DNA from: an uncultured Lachnobacterium sp.
GTDB taxonomy: Bacteria; Bacillota; Clostridia; Lachnospirales; Lachnospiraceae
Assembly: GCA_900546625.1 (NCBI GenBank)
Contig: URDU01000042.1
Span: 1-21,596, forward strand
Length of the DNA: 21,596 nt
Direction of reading: 5' to 3'
Shown: positions 14,799 to 21,596 of the stretch, piece after piece
How the letters are laid out: every line of letters begins with the position of its first letter
How positions within the stretch are numbered: position 1 is the stretch's first letter
The notes under the pieces: model-generated
What the model was told of the DNA's origin: nothing
Databases searched by the model: none
Seen by the model: the letters and a program-made list of their open reading frames with translations, nothing else
Program-made: the position numbers and the translations under genes

Positions 14799-15734
14799 TT
14801 AGTTTACTGTAAAAAGCGGTGTAGACAGGTATCTTTCTCCTGTATCCGGAAGCAGCACCACGATATTCTTTCCCTTGTTCTCAGGTCTTTTCGCAAGCTC
14901 TGTTGCCGCATATATTGCTGCTCCTGATGATATGCCAACGAGAAGTCCGTCGCTCTTTGCAACCTCTCTTGCCTTGTCAAAAGCGGCCTCATTCTCCACC
15001 GGAATCACCTCATCCACTATATCCATGCGCATGACCTTTGGAATAAAGCCTGCACCGATTCCCTGTATCTTGTGTGGCCCCGGTCTTCCGCCTGAGAGTA
15101 CCGGTGAGCTCTTTGGTTCAACAGCTACTATCCTTACATCAGGATTATGGTCTCTTAATCCAAGCCCGGTGCCTGTACAGGTGCCGCCTGTTCCGACAGA
15201 TGATACAAATATATCTACGTTTCCATCTGTATCCTCCCAGATTTCCTGAGCGGTTGTAGCTCTGTGGATATCCGGATTGGCCTGATTCTCAAACTGCTGT
15301 GGAATAAAGGCATTGCCATAATGCTCTTTAAGTCTCTGCGCCTCATCGATTGCACCCTTCATGCCCTCACGCCCCGGTGTGAGCTTTATCTCTGCGCCAA
15401 GCGCTGTGACGATTTTTCTTCTCTCAACGCTCATGGTATCAGGCATTATAAGTATCAGGTGAAGTTCCTTTGAGGCTGCCACAAATGCAAGTCCGATTCC
15501 GGTATTGCCACTTGTCGGCTCTATGATTATTGTGTCCTGATTTATCTTTCCATCCTTTATGCCCTGTTCTATCATAGCTGCCGCCACCCTGTCCTTTACA
15601 CTTCCAAGTGGATTGAAATACTCCAGCTTTGCTATGATTTTTGCTTCAAGCCCAAGGGCTTTTTCATAATTGGTCAGCTCCAGAAGTGGAGTGTGACCTA
15701 TCAGCTCAGTGAGCTGCTTTGCAATTTTTGCCAT
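14799..15734 (-). CDS. cysK: Cysteine synthase A (O-acetylserine sulfhydrylase)
   Basis: A 311-residue PLP enzyme that makes cysteine from O-acetylserine and sulfide, the last step of the pathway encoded by this operon. Lys47 in GSVKDR binds PLP; PTSGNTG (73-79) is the substrate/cofactor loop; SVGTGGTCTGTG binds the PLP phosphate; GAGFIPKVM and VGISSGAA complete the CysK signature. The start has AGAGGTAAT upstream. The first gene of the operon, it follows a 300-base regulatory region. A role for cystathionine-beta-synthase-like chemistry is unlikely given the length and motifs. Confidence 0.97.
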   Translation of the reverse strand: MAKIAKQLTELIGHTPLLELTNYEKALGLEAKIIAKLEYFNPLGSVKDRVAAAMIEQGIKDGKINQDTIIIEPTSGNTGIGLAFVAASKELHLILIMPDTMSVERRKIVTALGAEIKLTPGREGMKGAIDEAQRLKEHYGNAFIPQQFENQANPDIHRATTAQEIWEDTDGNVDIFVSSVGTGGTCTGTGLGLRDHNPDVRIVAVEPKSSPVLSGGRPGPHKIQGIGAGFIPKVMRMDIVDEVIPVENEAAFDKAREVAKSDGLLVGISSGAAIYAATELAKRPENKGKNIVVLLPDTGERYLSTPLFTVN

Positions 15735-15838
15735 TGATATTACCTCTTTTTTGTTAATGTTTGTTTTGAGTTTGTTATGAGTTTGAGCTTAGTTTGTATG
15801 GCTGGGATTTCCTACCATTCAAATATGATTTCTAAGTT

Positions 15839-15923
15839 ATTGATATGTTACCACTAATTGATATTTTTGTAAATGTAATTAGGGTTATTAATATTTGTTA
15901 GCGGGCTATAAATTTTATTGATA
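15839..15923 (-). promoter_or_regulatory. Candidate cysK operon promoter with repeated ATTGATA boxes
   Basis: On the minus strand TTTACA (15873-15868) and TAACAT (15850-15845) are 17 bases apart. The heptamer ATTGATA (plus strand) recurs at 15839-15845, 15857-15863 and 15917-15923, with a fourth copy over the cysK ribosome-site/start (15733-15739). The first two copies are 18 bases apart and overlap the -10 and spacer, where a repressor would block transcription. Box GCTAT/ATAGC arms (15904-15924) surround the 15917 copy. No S-box, T-box or terminator-type leader was found between here and cysK. Confidence 0.5.
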
Positions 15924-15928
15924 GCAAA

Positions 15929-15950
15929 CGGACGACTGCGCAGTCGTCCG
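15929..15950. repeat. 22-bp perfect palindrome
   Basis: The sequence from 15929 to 15950 is identical on both strands (arms CGGACGACTG and CAGTCGTCCG around a central CG). It is GC-rich in an AT-rich intergenic stretch, lies upstream of the cysK promoter and has no T-run. It may be a regulator site or a dispersed palindromic repeat. Confidence 0.8.
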
Positions 15951-15972
15951 TCCGGTATCGAACTTACCATAA

Positions 15973-16027
15973 AAAAAGAGTTCTATCATTCGCAGACACA
16001 AAGTCTGTGAAAAATAGAACTCTTTTT
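15973..16027 (-). terminator. Terminator of the pyr-nhaC operon
   Basis: A 14-bp stem (15973-15986 with 16014-16027) encloses a second small hairpin CAGAC/GTCTG, and the minus-strand tail is TTTTTTT. It begins 13 bases after the antiporter stop codon. The arms carry A- and T-runs on both sides, so it might also stop plus-strand transcripts. Confidence 0.9.
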
Positions 16028-16040
16028 GGTCTCCCTTTGG

Positions 16041-17618
16041 CTACTCCGCCTGTTCATTTGCTTTATCGGTTCTCGTGATATACTTGATGATATACTTGAT
16101 TCCGACAAAGGTTCCAATCAGGATAAGCACTCCTATGATAAAAGGTACTACAGGATTTCTGACAAAGCCTGCTATGATGTAGGTCAGGCATGATATGCCT
16201 GCCACAAGCACAGCGTATGGAAGCTGTGTGGATACATGATTCATGTGGTTGCACTGAGCTCCGGCTGATGCCATGATGGTGGTATCGGATATCGGTGAGC
16301 AGTGGTCTCCACATACTGCACCTGCCATGCACGCTGAGATTGAGATAATCATCATCGTATGGTTTGTGCCCGAAAAGATATTTACTACTATCGGTATAAG
16401 TATACCGAAGGTGCCCCATGAGGTTCCTGTTGCAAAGGCAAGGAAGGCTCCCACCAGGAATATGATTGCCGGGAACAGTCCAAGCAGTGGTCCCGATACT
16501 CCTCCCACTAAGCCTGCGACAAATTCCTTGGCGCCAAGGCTCTCTGTCATGGTCTTTAGTGTCCATGCAAAGGTCAGTATAAGTATTGCAGGTACCATTG
16601 CCTTAAAGCCCTCAGGGATTGAATTACAGCAATCCGTAAAGCTTAGTACCCTTCTGATTGAATAAAAGCATATGGTGATTATCAACGCAAAAAAGCTTCC
16701 AAGCATAAGACCGATTGAAGCATCGCTACCTGCAAACGCATCAACGAAGCCTGTTCCGTCAAAAAAGCCTCCTGTGTATATCATCCCGATGATGCAGCTT
16801 ATTATGAGTATAAGAATAGGAAATACAAGGTCTATAACCTTCCCCTTGCCCTTTATAACATCCTGCTTTGCCTCCGCATACGGCCTGTCTCCTGTGGTAA
16901 ACAAATCACCCTTTTGGGCATTGGCTTCATGCTTTGCCATCGGACCGAAATCTACCTGTAAAACAACAAGTGCCACCATAGCGATAATAGTAAAGAGTGC
17001 ATAATAATTGTATGGAATGGCCTTTATGAAAATAGAAAAGCCATCCTCTCCCTTTACAAAGCCGGTAACCGCGGCTGCCCACGATGATATAGGTGCAATG
17101 ATGCATACAGGCGCTGCTGTGGCATCTATCAGATATGCAAGCTTTGCTCTTGAAACCTGATGCTTGTCGGTGACAGGGCGCATCACACTTCCTACTGTCA
17201 GACAGTTGAAGTAATCATCTATAAATATGAGTACTCCAAGTATTATAGCTGAAAGCTGGGCACCAATCCTTGTCTTTATGTGCTCACTCGCCCACTCTCC
17301 AAAGGCCGCCGAGCCGCCTGCCTTGTTCATCATGCTCACCATAACACCGAGCACGACTAAAAATATCAGTATTCCTACATTGTACGAATCCGATAGCACT
17401 CCAACAAGTCCGTCCTCGAATATGTGAAGCACTGATCTCTCAGCCGAAAAACCCGGCTGAAATGCATTTCCATAAAACAGTCCGCCAATCACTATTCCAA
17501 CGAATAATGAGCTGTAGACCTCTTTTGTGATAAGTGCCAGAACTATAGCCACAACAGGTGGAACAAGCGCCCAGACTGTGGCATACATAGAAGGCACGTA
17601 TTCTGCTGCCAGAATCAT
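16041..17618 (-). CDS. NhaC-family Na+/H+ antiporter
   Basis: A 525-residue polytopic membrane protein of the Na_H_antiporter family (NhaC type), with 11-13 hydrophobic segments. Diagnostic stretches are LALITKEVYSSLFVGIVIGG near the N-terminus, IFIDDYFNCLTVGSVMRPV in the middle and GDHCSPISDTTIMAS near the C-terminus; the Asp residues are those usually tied to cation binding. It would exchange Na+ for H+, or an amino/organic acid pair as in MleN-type relatives; the substrate cannot be told from sequence. GGAGGATAAAATA precedes the ATG. It lies 30 bases after pyrD with no promoter or terminator between, so it appears to be the last gene of the pyr operon. Confidence 0.92.
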   Translation of the reverse strand: MILAAEYVPSMYATVWALVPPVVAIVLALITKEVYSSLFVGIVIGGLFYGNAFQPGFSAERSVLHIFEDGLVGVLSDSYNVGILIFLVVLGVMVSMMNKAGGSAAFGEWASEHIKTRIGAQLSAIILGVLIFIDDYFNCLTVGSVMRPVTDKHQVSRAKLAYLIDATAAPVCIIAPISSWAAAVTGFVKGEDGFSIFIKAIPYNYYALFTIIAMVALVVLQVDFGPMAKHEANAQKGDLFTTGDRPYAEAKQDVIKGKGKVIDLVFPILILIISCIIGMIYTGGFFDGTGFVDAFAGSDASIGLMLGSFFALIITICFYSIRRVLSFTDCCNSIPEGFKAMVPAILILTFAWTLKTMTESLGAKEFVAGLVGGVSGPLLGLFPAIIFLVGAFLAFATGTSWGTFGILIPIVVNIFSGTNHTMMIISISACMAGAVCGDHCSPISDTTIMASAGAQCNHMNHVSTQLPYAVLVAGISCLTYIIAGFVRNPVVPFIIGVLILIGTFVGIKYIIKYITRTDKANEQAE

Positions 17619-17647
17619 TATTTTATCCTCCGTCTATCCCTTATGCT

Positions 17648-18556
17648 CTATCTGTCAACCGCGCCGACAAGCTCTGAAATATCCTTTACTCCATACCTGT
17701 CCATATACTCTGCGATGCCATCCACTATCTGCTCTGTGGTCTTTGGATTTACAAAGTTTGCTGTGCCGACTGAAACAGCCGTAGCTCCGGCAAGTATCAT
17801 CTCTATAGCATCGGCAGCATTTGTGATACCGCCCATTCCGATAATCGGAATATTGACTGCATGTGCTGTCTCGTAAACCATGCGCACTGCAACCGGATGA
17901 ACCGCCGGACCGCTCATGCCGCCTGTCTTGTTTGCTAACACAAAGCTTCTTCTGTTTATATCAATCTTCATGCCTGTAATTGTATTGATGAGCGAAACCG
18001 CATCAGCTCCACCGGCCTCTGCCGCCCTTGCTATCTCTGCAATACTTGTGACATTTGGAGAAAGCTTCATGATAACAGGCTGCTTTGCATATTTTTTTAT
18101 CTCGCTTGTGATTGTCTCAACACCCTTTGGATCTGTTCCGAAGGCAATTCCGCCCTCCTTAACATTAGGACATGAGATATTTATTTCCATCATATCAATA
18201 GGCTCATCCGCAAGACGCTTTACCACATCAAGATACTCGTCAAGCGAATGCCCACAGACATTTACCACAATCCTTGTATCAAACTGCTTTAAAAAAGGAA
18301 TATCCCTCTTGCAGAAAAGCTCGATGCCGGGATTTTGAAGTCCGACTGCATTGAGCATGCCGCCGTACACCTCTGCTACTCTCGGTGTAGGATTTCCCTC
18401 CCACGGCTTATTCGCAACACCCTTTGTAGTGACTGCACCAAGTCTGTTTAAATCAACAAACTCGCTGTACTCTGCACCGGAGCCGAATGTGCCGGATGCA
18501 ACTGTAACAGGATTTTTCCACTCAACACCGGCCACATTTACTGACATATTACTCAT
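17648..18556 (-). CDS. pyrD: Dihydroorotate dehydrogenase 1B, catalytic subunit (PyrD)
   Basis: A 302-residue FMN enzyme oxidising dihydroorotate to orotate; the 1B type passes electrons through PyrK to NAD+. Key parts are the flavin-contacting SGTFGSG (21-27) and TTKGV (K45), substrate loop NAVGLQNPG (69-77), catalytic Cys129 in INISCPNVKEGG, and GGMSGPAVHP with the late phosphate loop GMGGITNAADAIEMILAGA. Class 1B is assigned because Cys rather than Ser is the base and pyrK is adjacent. The ATG overlaps the pyrK stop by one base (TAATG), with GGAGGTGGAG as ribosome site; a second ATG three codons later is possible. Confidence 0.97.
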   Translation of the reverse strand: MSNMSVNVAGVEWKNPVTVASGTFGSGAEYSEFVDLNRLGAVTTKGVANKPWEGNPTPRVAEVYGGMLNAVGLQNPGIELFCKRDIPFLKQFDTRIVVNVCGHSLDEYLDVVKRLADEPIDMMEINISCPNVKEGGIAFGTDPKGVETITSEIKKYAKQPVIMKLSPNVTSIAEIARAAEAGGADAVSLINTITGMKIDINRRSFVLANKTGGMSGPAVHPVAVRMVYETAHAVNIPIIGMGGITNAADAIEMILAGATAVSVGTANFVNPKTTEQIVDGIAEYMDRYGVKDISELVGAVDR

Positions 18557-19341
18557 TACAGCTCCACCTCCTTCGCATCAAAAACAGGTCCCTCTTTGCA
18601 TATACGCTTGTTGTTTACATTGCTGTGGGCATCCTTGTCCTTTGTTTTGCATACACACGCAAGGCATGCACCGATTCCACATGCCATGCGCTCCTCCATT
18701 GATATAAAGCAGTCCATATCATGCTCTGTAGCGTAAGCCTTGAGTGCACGAAGCATAGGCATAGGTCCACATGCATAAATCACGTCTGCTTCAAGAGCAT
18801 TCTCCTTTATCGCATCGATGACATTGCCCTTTGTGCCGACACTGCCGTCCTCTGTGGCTACAAAGGAAGCTGCCTGCTCCTTAAACTCATCGAGCAGGAA
18901 GGTATTCTCATCGCGGTAGCCCATGACTATGTTCATATCGCATACTGCATTTATATCCTTCGCAAGCTGCAGCATAGGCGGCACTCCGATTCCTCCGCCG
19001 ATAAGGAAGGCTTTCTTACCCGGCTGTACTGTAAAGCCGTTTCCAAGAGGTCCTAAAAGCCTTACCTTGTCGCCCATGACAAGCTTTGAAAACTCCTCTG
19101 TTCCTGTTCCTTCACCTGTCACACGGTACACGAGACGGATAGTGTCCTCGTCTCTGTTTATGCCGCAAAGGCTTATCGGACGCGGAAGCAGCTTACTCTT
19201 ATCGTTTGGGTAAACCGATACAAACTGTCCCGCCTTTGCTGCCTTTGCAATTTTGTCTGTCTTAAGTGTGAGGTCATAGATGCCATTGCCGAGTGAGCTC
19301 TGGTCAACTACAACTGCAATCTCCTCAAATTTCTCTGCCAT
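18556..19341 (-). CDS. pyrK: Dihydroorotate dehydrogenase electron transfer subunit (PyrK)
   Basis: A 261-residue subunit carrying FAD and a 2Fe-2S cluster, linking PyrD to NAD+. RPISLCGIN (54-62) is the FAD-binding motif, LLGPLGNGF follows, and GGGIGVPPM (115-123) is in the NAD-binding half. The C-terminal cluster ligands are C221, C226, C229 and C248 (spacing C-x4-C-x2-C-x18-C). The start is the ATG at 19341 after GGGAGATAAA; the frame continues 29 codons upstream into the end of pyrF but those residues are not part of the family. The gene lies 52 bases after pyrF. Confidence 0.97.
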   Translation of the reverse strand: MAEKFEEIAVVVDQSSLGNGIYDLTLKTDKIAKAAKAGQFVSVYPNDKSKLLPRPISLCGINRDEDTIRLVYRVTGEGTGTEEFSKLVMGDKVRLLGPLGNGFTVQPGKKAFLIGGGIGVPPMLQLAKDINAVCDMNIVMGYRDENTFLLDEFKEQAASFVATEDGSVGTKGNVIDAIKENALEADVIYACGPMPMLRALKAYATEHDMDCFISMEERMACGIGACLACVCKTKDKDAHSNVNNKRICKEGPVFDAKEVEL

Positions 19342-19393
19342 TTTATCTCCCTGGTTTCGTTTGTTAATATATTTAAGCCTTCTGAATGACTTA

Positions 19394-20326
19394 TTAACGG
19401 TTTGCAAGTGCTCCTGAGATATCCTCAATCATATCCTCAACTGCCTTGCGTGATGCATCTGCAAAATTCTCTGCTGTGATGCCCATATCCTTGTACTTAT
19501 CCTGCTTGTATGCGCAGATGATTCCACGTGATGAATTGACGATTGCGCCAAGTCCGTCCTCATTGAAGAAATGAACAAGGTCTGCACCCTTGCCACCCTG
19601 TGCACCGTAGCCCGGTACGAGGATGAAGCTCTTTGGCATTACCTTACGAAGAATCTTACCCTGCTCAGGGTATGTGGCGCCGACAACCGCACCTACATAG
19701 CTGTATGAATCACCCATGCAGTCAGCTCCCCACTCTGCAACCTTCTCGCCTACCCACTCATATAATGGGCGACCGTCAATCATACGGTCCTGGAACTCGC
19801 CGCTTGATGGATTAGATGTCTTAACAAGAATGAAGATACCCTTCTTCTCCTCCTTGCATACATCTACGAATGGCTTGATGCCGTCTGTTCCAAGGTATGG
19901 ATTGACAGTGGCAAAATCCTCATCAAAGGTAGAATAGCTCTTGCTGCCGATCTGTACCCTTCCGAGATGTCCTGTAGCGTATGCCGCCGACGTTGAGCCG
20001 ATATCTCCACGCTTTACATCTCCGATAACCACGAGATCCTTCTCATGACAGTAATCCACTGTCTTCTGGAATGCCTTAAGTCCCTCAACACCAAACTGCT
20101 CATACATGGCAATCTGTGGCTTTACAGCCGGAATCAGGTCATATGTGGCATCCACAATAGCCTTGTTGTACTGCCAGATAGCTTCCGCTGCACCTGCCGG
20201 TGTCTCTCCAAGCTCGTCAAATGCCTTCTTTGTGATGTGCTCAGGCACATATGAAAGCATCGGGTCAAGACCTACCACGATAGGTGCGTTTGTTTTCTTG
20301 ATTTTGTCTACTAATTTGTTGATCAT
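19394..20326 (-). CDS. pyrF: Orotidine 5'-phosphate decarboxylase (PyrF, class 2)
   Basis: A 310-residue decarboxylase giving UMP from OMP. The catalytic Asp-Lys-Asp array is in IGDVKRGDIGST (D103, K105, D108); VVGLDPM (17-23), AVKPQIAMYEQFG (67-79) and LVPGYGAQGGKGAD complete the active site. At about 310 residues it is the longer class 2 form found in Clostridia rather than the 230-residue class 1 form. The start ATG follows GAGGACGAAAG. It is the first gene of the pyrF-pyrK-pyrD-antiporter operon. Confidence 0.97.
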   Translation of the reverse strand: MINKLVDKIKKTNAPIVVGLDPMLSYVPEHITKKAFDELGETPAGAAEAIWQYNKAIVDATYDLIPAVKPQIAMYEQFGVEGLKAFQKTVDYCHEKDLVVIGDVKRGDIGSTSAAYATGHLGRVQIGSKSYSTFDEDFATVNPYLGTDGIKPFVDVCKEEKKGIFILVKTSNPSSGEFQDRMIDGRPLYEWVGEKVAEWGADCMGDSYSYVGAVVGATYPEQGKILRKVMPKSFILVPGYGAQGGKGADLVHFFNEDGLGAIVNSSRGIICAYKQDKYKDMGITAENFADASRKAVEDMIEDISGALANR

Positions 20327-20352
20327 TCTTTCGTCCTCTTTATGCGTATTTT

Positions 20353-20381
20353 ATTATACAGGCAGATATTGTGATTAATAA
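20353..20381 (-). promoter_or_regulatory. Promoter of the pyr operon
   Basis: A perfect -10 box TATAAT (20358-20353) with a poor -35 box TTATTA (20381-20376) 17 bases upstream lies 27 bases before the pyrF ATG. A second, extended -10 type candidate (TGCTATAAA at 20414-20406, with TTGCAA at 20432-20427 only 15 bases away) lies further upstream. The weak -35 box suggests activation or control by the adjacent inverted repeat. Confidence 0.6.
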
Positions 20382-20389
20382 ATATCTGC
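20362..20389. promoter_or_regulatory. 9-bp inverted repeat over the pyr promoter -35 region
   Basis: GCAGATATT (20362-20370) and AATATCTGC (20381-20389) are perfect inverted complements with a 10-base AT-rich spacer. The arms cover the -35 box and the stretch directly upstream of the -10 box, the position of an operator for a dimeric regulator. There is no T-run and it lies upstream of the predicted transcription start, so it is not a terminator or attenuator. Confidence 0.6.
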
Positions 20390-20445
20390 ATACAGTTATA
20401 AATATTTTATAGCATAAACAGGATTCTTGCAACCAAAAATATAAT

Positions 20446-20485
20446 AGCAGGGAGTATAGCATTAATTGCTGCTATACTCCCTGCT
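20446..20485 (-). terminator. Terminator of the aldo/keto reductase gene
   Basis: A perfect 16-bp stem (20446-20461 with 20470-20485) has an 8-nt loop and a minus-strand tail ATTATATTTTT. It begins 10 bases after the reductase stop codon and separates that gene from the pyr operon. Confidence 0.9.
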
Positions 20486-20495
20486 GAAATCACCT

Positions 20496-21485
20496 TTACA
20501 CTCCCACAACCTCATCAATCATCCTAAGCTCTTCCTCAGAGAAGCCTGTGCCCTCCATAACCTTTAAGTTTTCAAGAATCTGCTGTGGCTTTGAGGCGCC
20601 GACAAGCACGCTTGTCACGTCATCATCCTTTACCACCCACTTAAGAGCCATCTGTGCAAGTGTCTCACCACGTTTTGTGGCTATATCGTTTAGCTTCTTA
20701 ATCTGCTCGATGTGTGGAGTGAGCTTTTCCTGATTTAAAAAGCGGCCGTCTGTCTTTATACGGCTATCCTCCGGAATACCGTTTATGTAACGGTCTGTGA
20801 GCATGCCCTGTGCGAGCGGGCTGAAGGAGATGATGCCCTTTTGGCACTCTCTTGCTGCCTGCTTCAAGCCGTTTTGCTCTATTGTACGGTTGAAGATATT
20901 GTATGAATTCTGGTTGATGATAAACGGACATTTCAAATCAGTAAGAATCTCGCAGGCTCTCTTCATTGTCTCGCCGTCATAATTTGACAGTCCGACATAG
21001 AGTGCTTTTCCGCTTTTTACTATCTGGTCGAGTGCTCCCATTGTCTCCTCAAGCGGTGTCTCAGGGTCCATTCTGTGATGATAGAAAATATCCACATAGT
21101 CGAGTCCCATTCTCTTAAGACTCTGATCGAGGCTTGCAATCAGATACTTGCGGCTGCCCCAGTTGCCGTATGGTCCCTTCCACATATCATAGCCTGCCTT
21201 CGAGCTGATGATGAGCTCATCGCGGTATGCAGACAGATGCTCCTTCAGTATAAGCCCGAAGTGCTTCTCTGCGCTGCCGTATTCAGGGCCATAGTTGTTT
21301 GCCAAGTCAAAGTGGGTGATGCCGTGGTCAAAGGCTGTGAAGCACATCTGCTTCATGTTGTCGTACGATGAAAAATCACCGAAATTGTGCCATAAGCCAA
21401 GCGATACAACAGGAAGCTTAAGTCCGCTCCTGCCGCATCTGTTATATCTCATTGTGTCATATCTCTTTTCGTCTGCTGTGTACAT
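20496..21485 (-). CDS. Aldo/keto reductase (YghZ / L-glyceraldehyde 3-phosphate reductase-like)
   Basis: A 329-residue NADPH-dependent oxidoreductase of the aldo/keto reductase family (AKR14/YghZ-like). The catalytic tetrad is visible: D60 and Y65 in THFDLANNYGPEYGSAE, K96 in IISSKAGY, and a His in DIFYHHRMD (136-137). MWKGPYGNWGSRKYL and INQNSYNIFNRTIE are typical of the YghZ subgroup, and RYNRCGRSGLKLPVVSLGLW is its usual start. The natural substrate is uncertain; small aldehydes such as methylglyoxal are reduced by relatives. I chose the ATG at 21485 because GGGAGGTAAAT precedes it; the frame extends five residues further without a ribosome site. It is a single-gene unit with its own terminator. 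Confidence 0.93.
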   Translation of the reverse strand: MYTADEKRYDTMRYNRCGRSGLKLPVVSLGLWHNFGDFSSYDNMKQMCFTAFDHGITHFDLANNYGPEYGSAEKHFGLILKEHLSAYRDELIISSKAGYDMWKGPYGNWGSRKYLIASLDQSLKRMGLDYVDIFYHHRMDPETPLEETMGALDQIVKSGKALYVGLSNYDGETMKRACEILTDLKCPFIINQNSYNIFNRTIEQNGLKQAARECQKGIISFSPLAQGMLTDRYINGIPEDSRIKTDGRFLNQEKLTPHIEQIKKLNDIATKRGETLAQMALKWVVKDDDVTSVLVGASKPQQILENLKVMEGTGFSEEELRMIDEVVGV

Positions 21486-21522
21486 ATTTACCTCCCACAT
21501 AAATACATGATATTTTGTAACT

Positions 21523-21551
21523 ATTTTACCCGATAAATTATTATGATTAAA
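21523..21551 (-). promoter_or_regulatory. Candidate promoter of the aldo/keto reductase gene
   Basis: TAAAAT (21528-21523) has TTTAAT (21551-21546) 17 bases upstream on the minus strand. The -10 box is good and the -35 box is poor; a better TTGACC (21558-21553) lies too far upstream for this -10 box. Confidence 0.4.
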
Positions 21552-21565
21552 GGGTCAAAAGGTAT

Positions 21566-21595
21566 CATCGATGCATGCTTGCATGCAATTCGATG
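21566..21595. repeat. Hairpin-forming palindrome at the right edge
   Basis: CATCGA-TGCATGC is followed after TT by GCATGCA-AT-TCGATG, giving a 13-bp stem with a two-base bulge. There is no T-run on either strand, so it is not a clear terminator. It lies upstream of the reductase promoter and could be a regulator site or the end of a feature outside the window. Confidence 0.6.
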
Positions 21596-21596
21596 T

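Noticed and set aside
15735..15960. S-box or T-box riboswitch before cysK
   Set aside because: No conserved S-box stems, T-box sequence or terminator/antiterminator pair could be found between promoter and cysK.
16063..16566. 167-codon minus-strand open frame
   Set aside because: Alternate frame within the NhaC-type antiporter gene, with Arg/His-rich nonsense composition.

Overview
The window reads as low-to-mid GC Clostridia DNA, most likely Lachnospiraceae (Agathobacter/Roseburia/Eubacterium rectale type). This is judged from protein flavour, strong AGGAGG ribosome sites and gene content; no species is claimed. Every convincing gene lies on the minus strand, so the window is best read from high to low coordinates.

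Chromosomal part (about 6110-21596). A YghZ-like aldo/keto reductase (20496-21485) ends in a strong terminator. Next is a pyrimidine operon, pyrF-pyrK-pyrD, with an NhaC-type Na+/H+ antiporter as last gene and an intrinsic terminator at 15973-16027. Then comes a nine-gene assimilatory sulfate operon: cysK, sulfate-binding lipoprotein, permeases cysT and cysW, ATPase cysA, APS reductase flavoprotein (AprA type), its 8-iron ferredoxin subunit (AprB type), cysD and cysN. Together these take up sulfate, activate it to APS, reduce APS directly to sulfite and make cysteine; sulfite reductase is not in the window. The C-terminal domain of CysN looks like an APS kinase that has lost its P-loop, which fits a pathway that does not need PAPS. 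Upstream of cysK, four ATTGATA boxes lie around a candidate promoter.

Junction (about 6035-6240). After cysN there is a good promoter, an AGGAGG site and the first 12 or so codons of what looks like pyrE (orotate phosphoribosyltransferase). The reading frame then runs into foreign sequence, a stop codon and a terminator. I read this as the right end of an integrated mobile element that split pyrE near its 5' end.

Mobile element (1 to about 6110, left end outside the window). It carries a ParM-like actin with a ParR-like ribbon-helix-helix partner, an ORF6N-domain protein, a highly structured non-coding region (candidate oriT plus nested inverted repeats), a MobC-like accessory protein and a MOBP-type relaxase. 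At the left edge are a frameshifted gene resembling Avd, the accessory protein of diversity-generating retroelements (DGRs), and, overlapping it, the start of a secreted DUF6273-like protein cut by the window edge. That pair suggests DGR cargo; reverse transcriptase, template repeat, integrase and conjugation genes would have to lie further left. No tRNA, rRNA or CRISPR array was seen.
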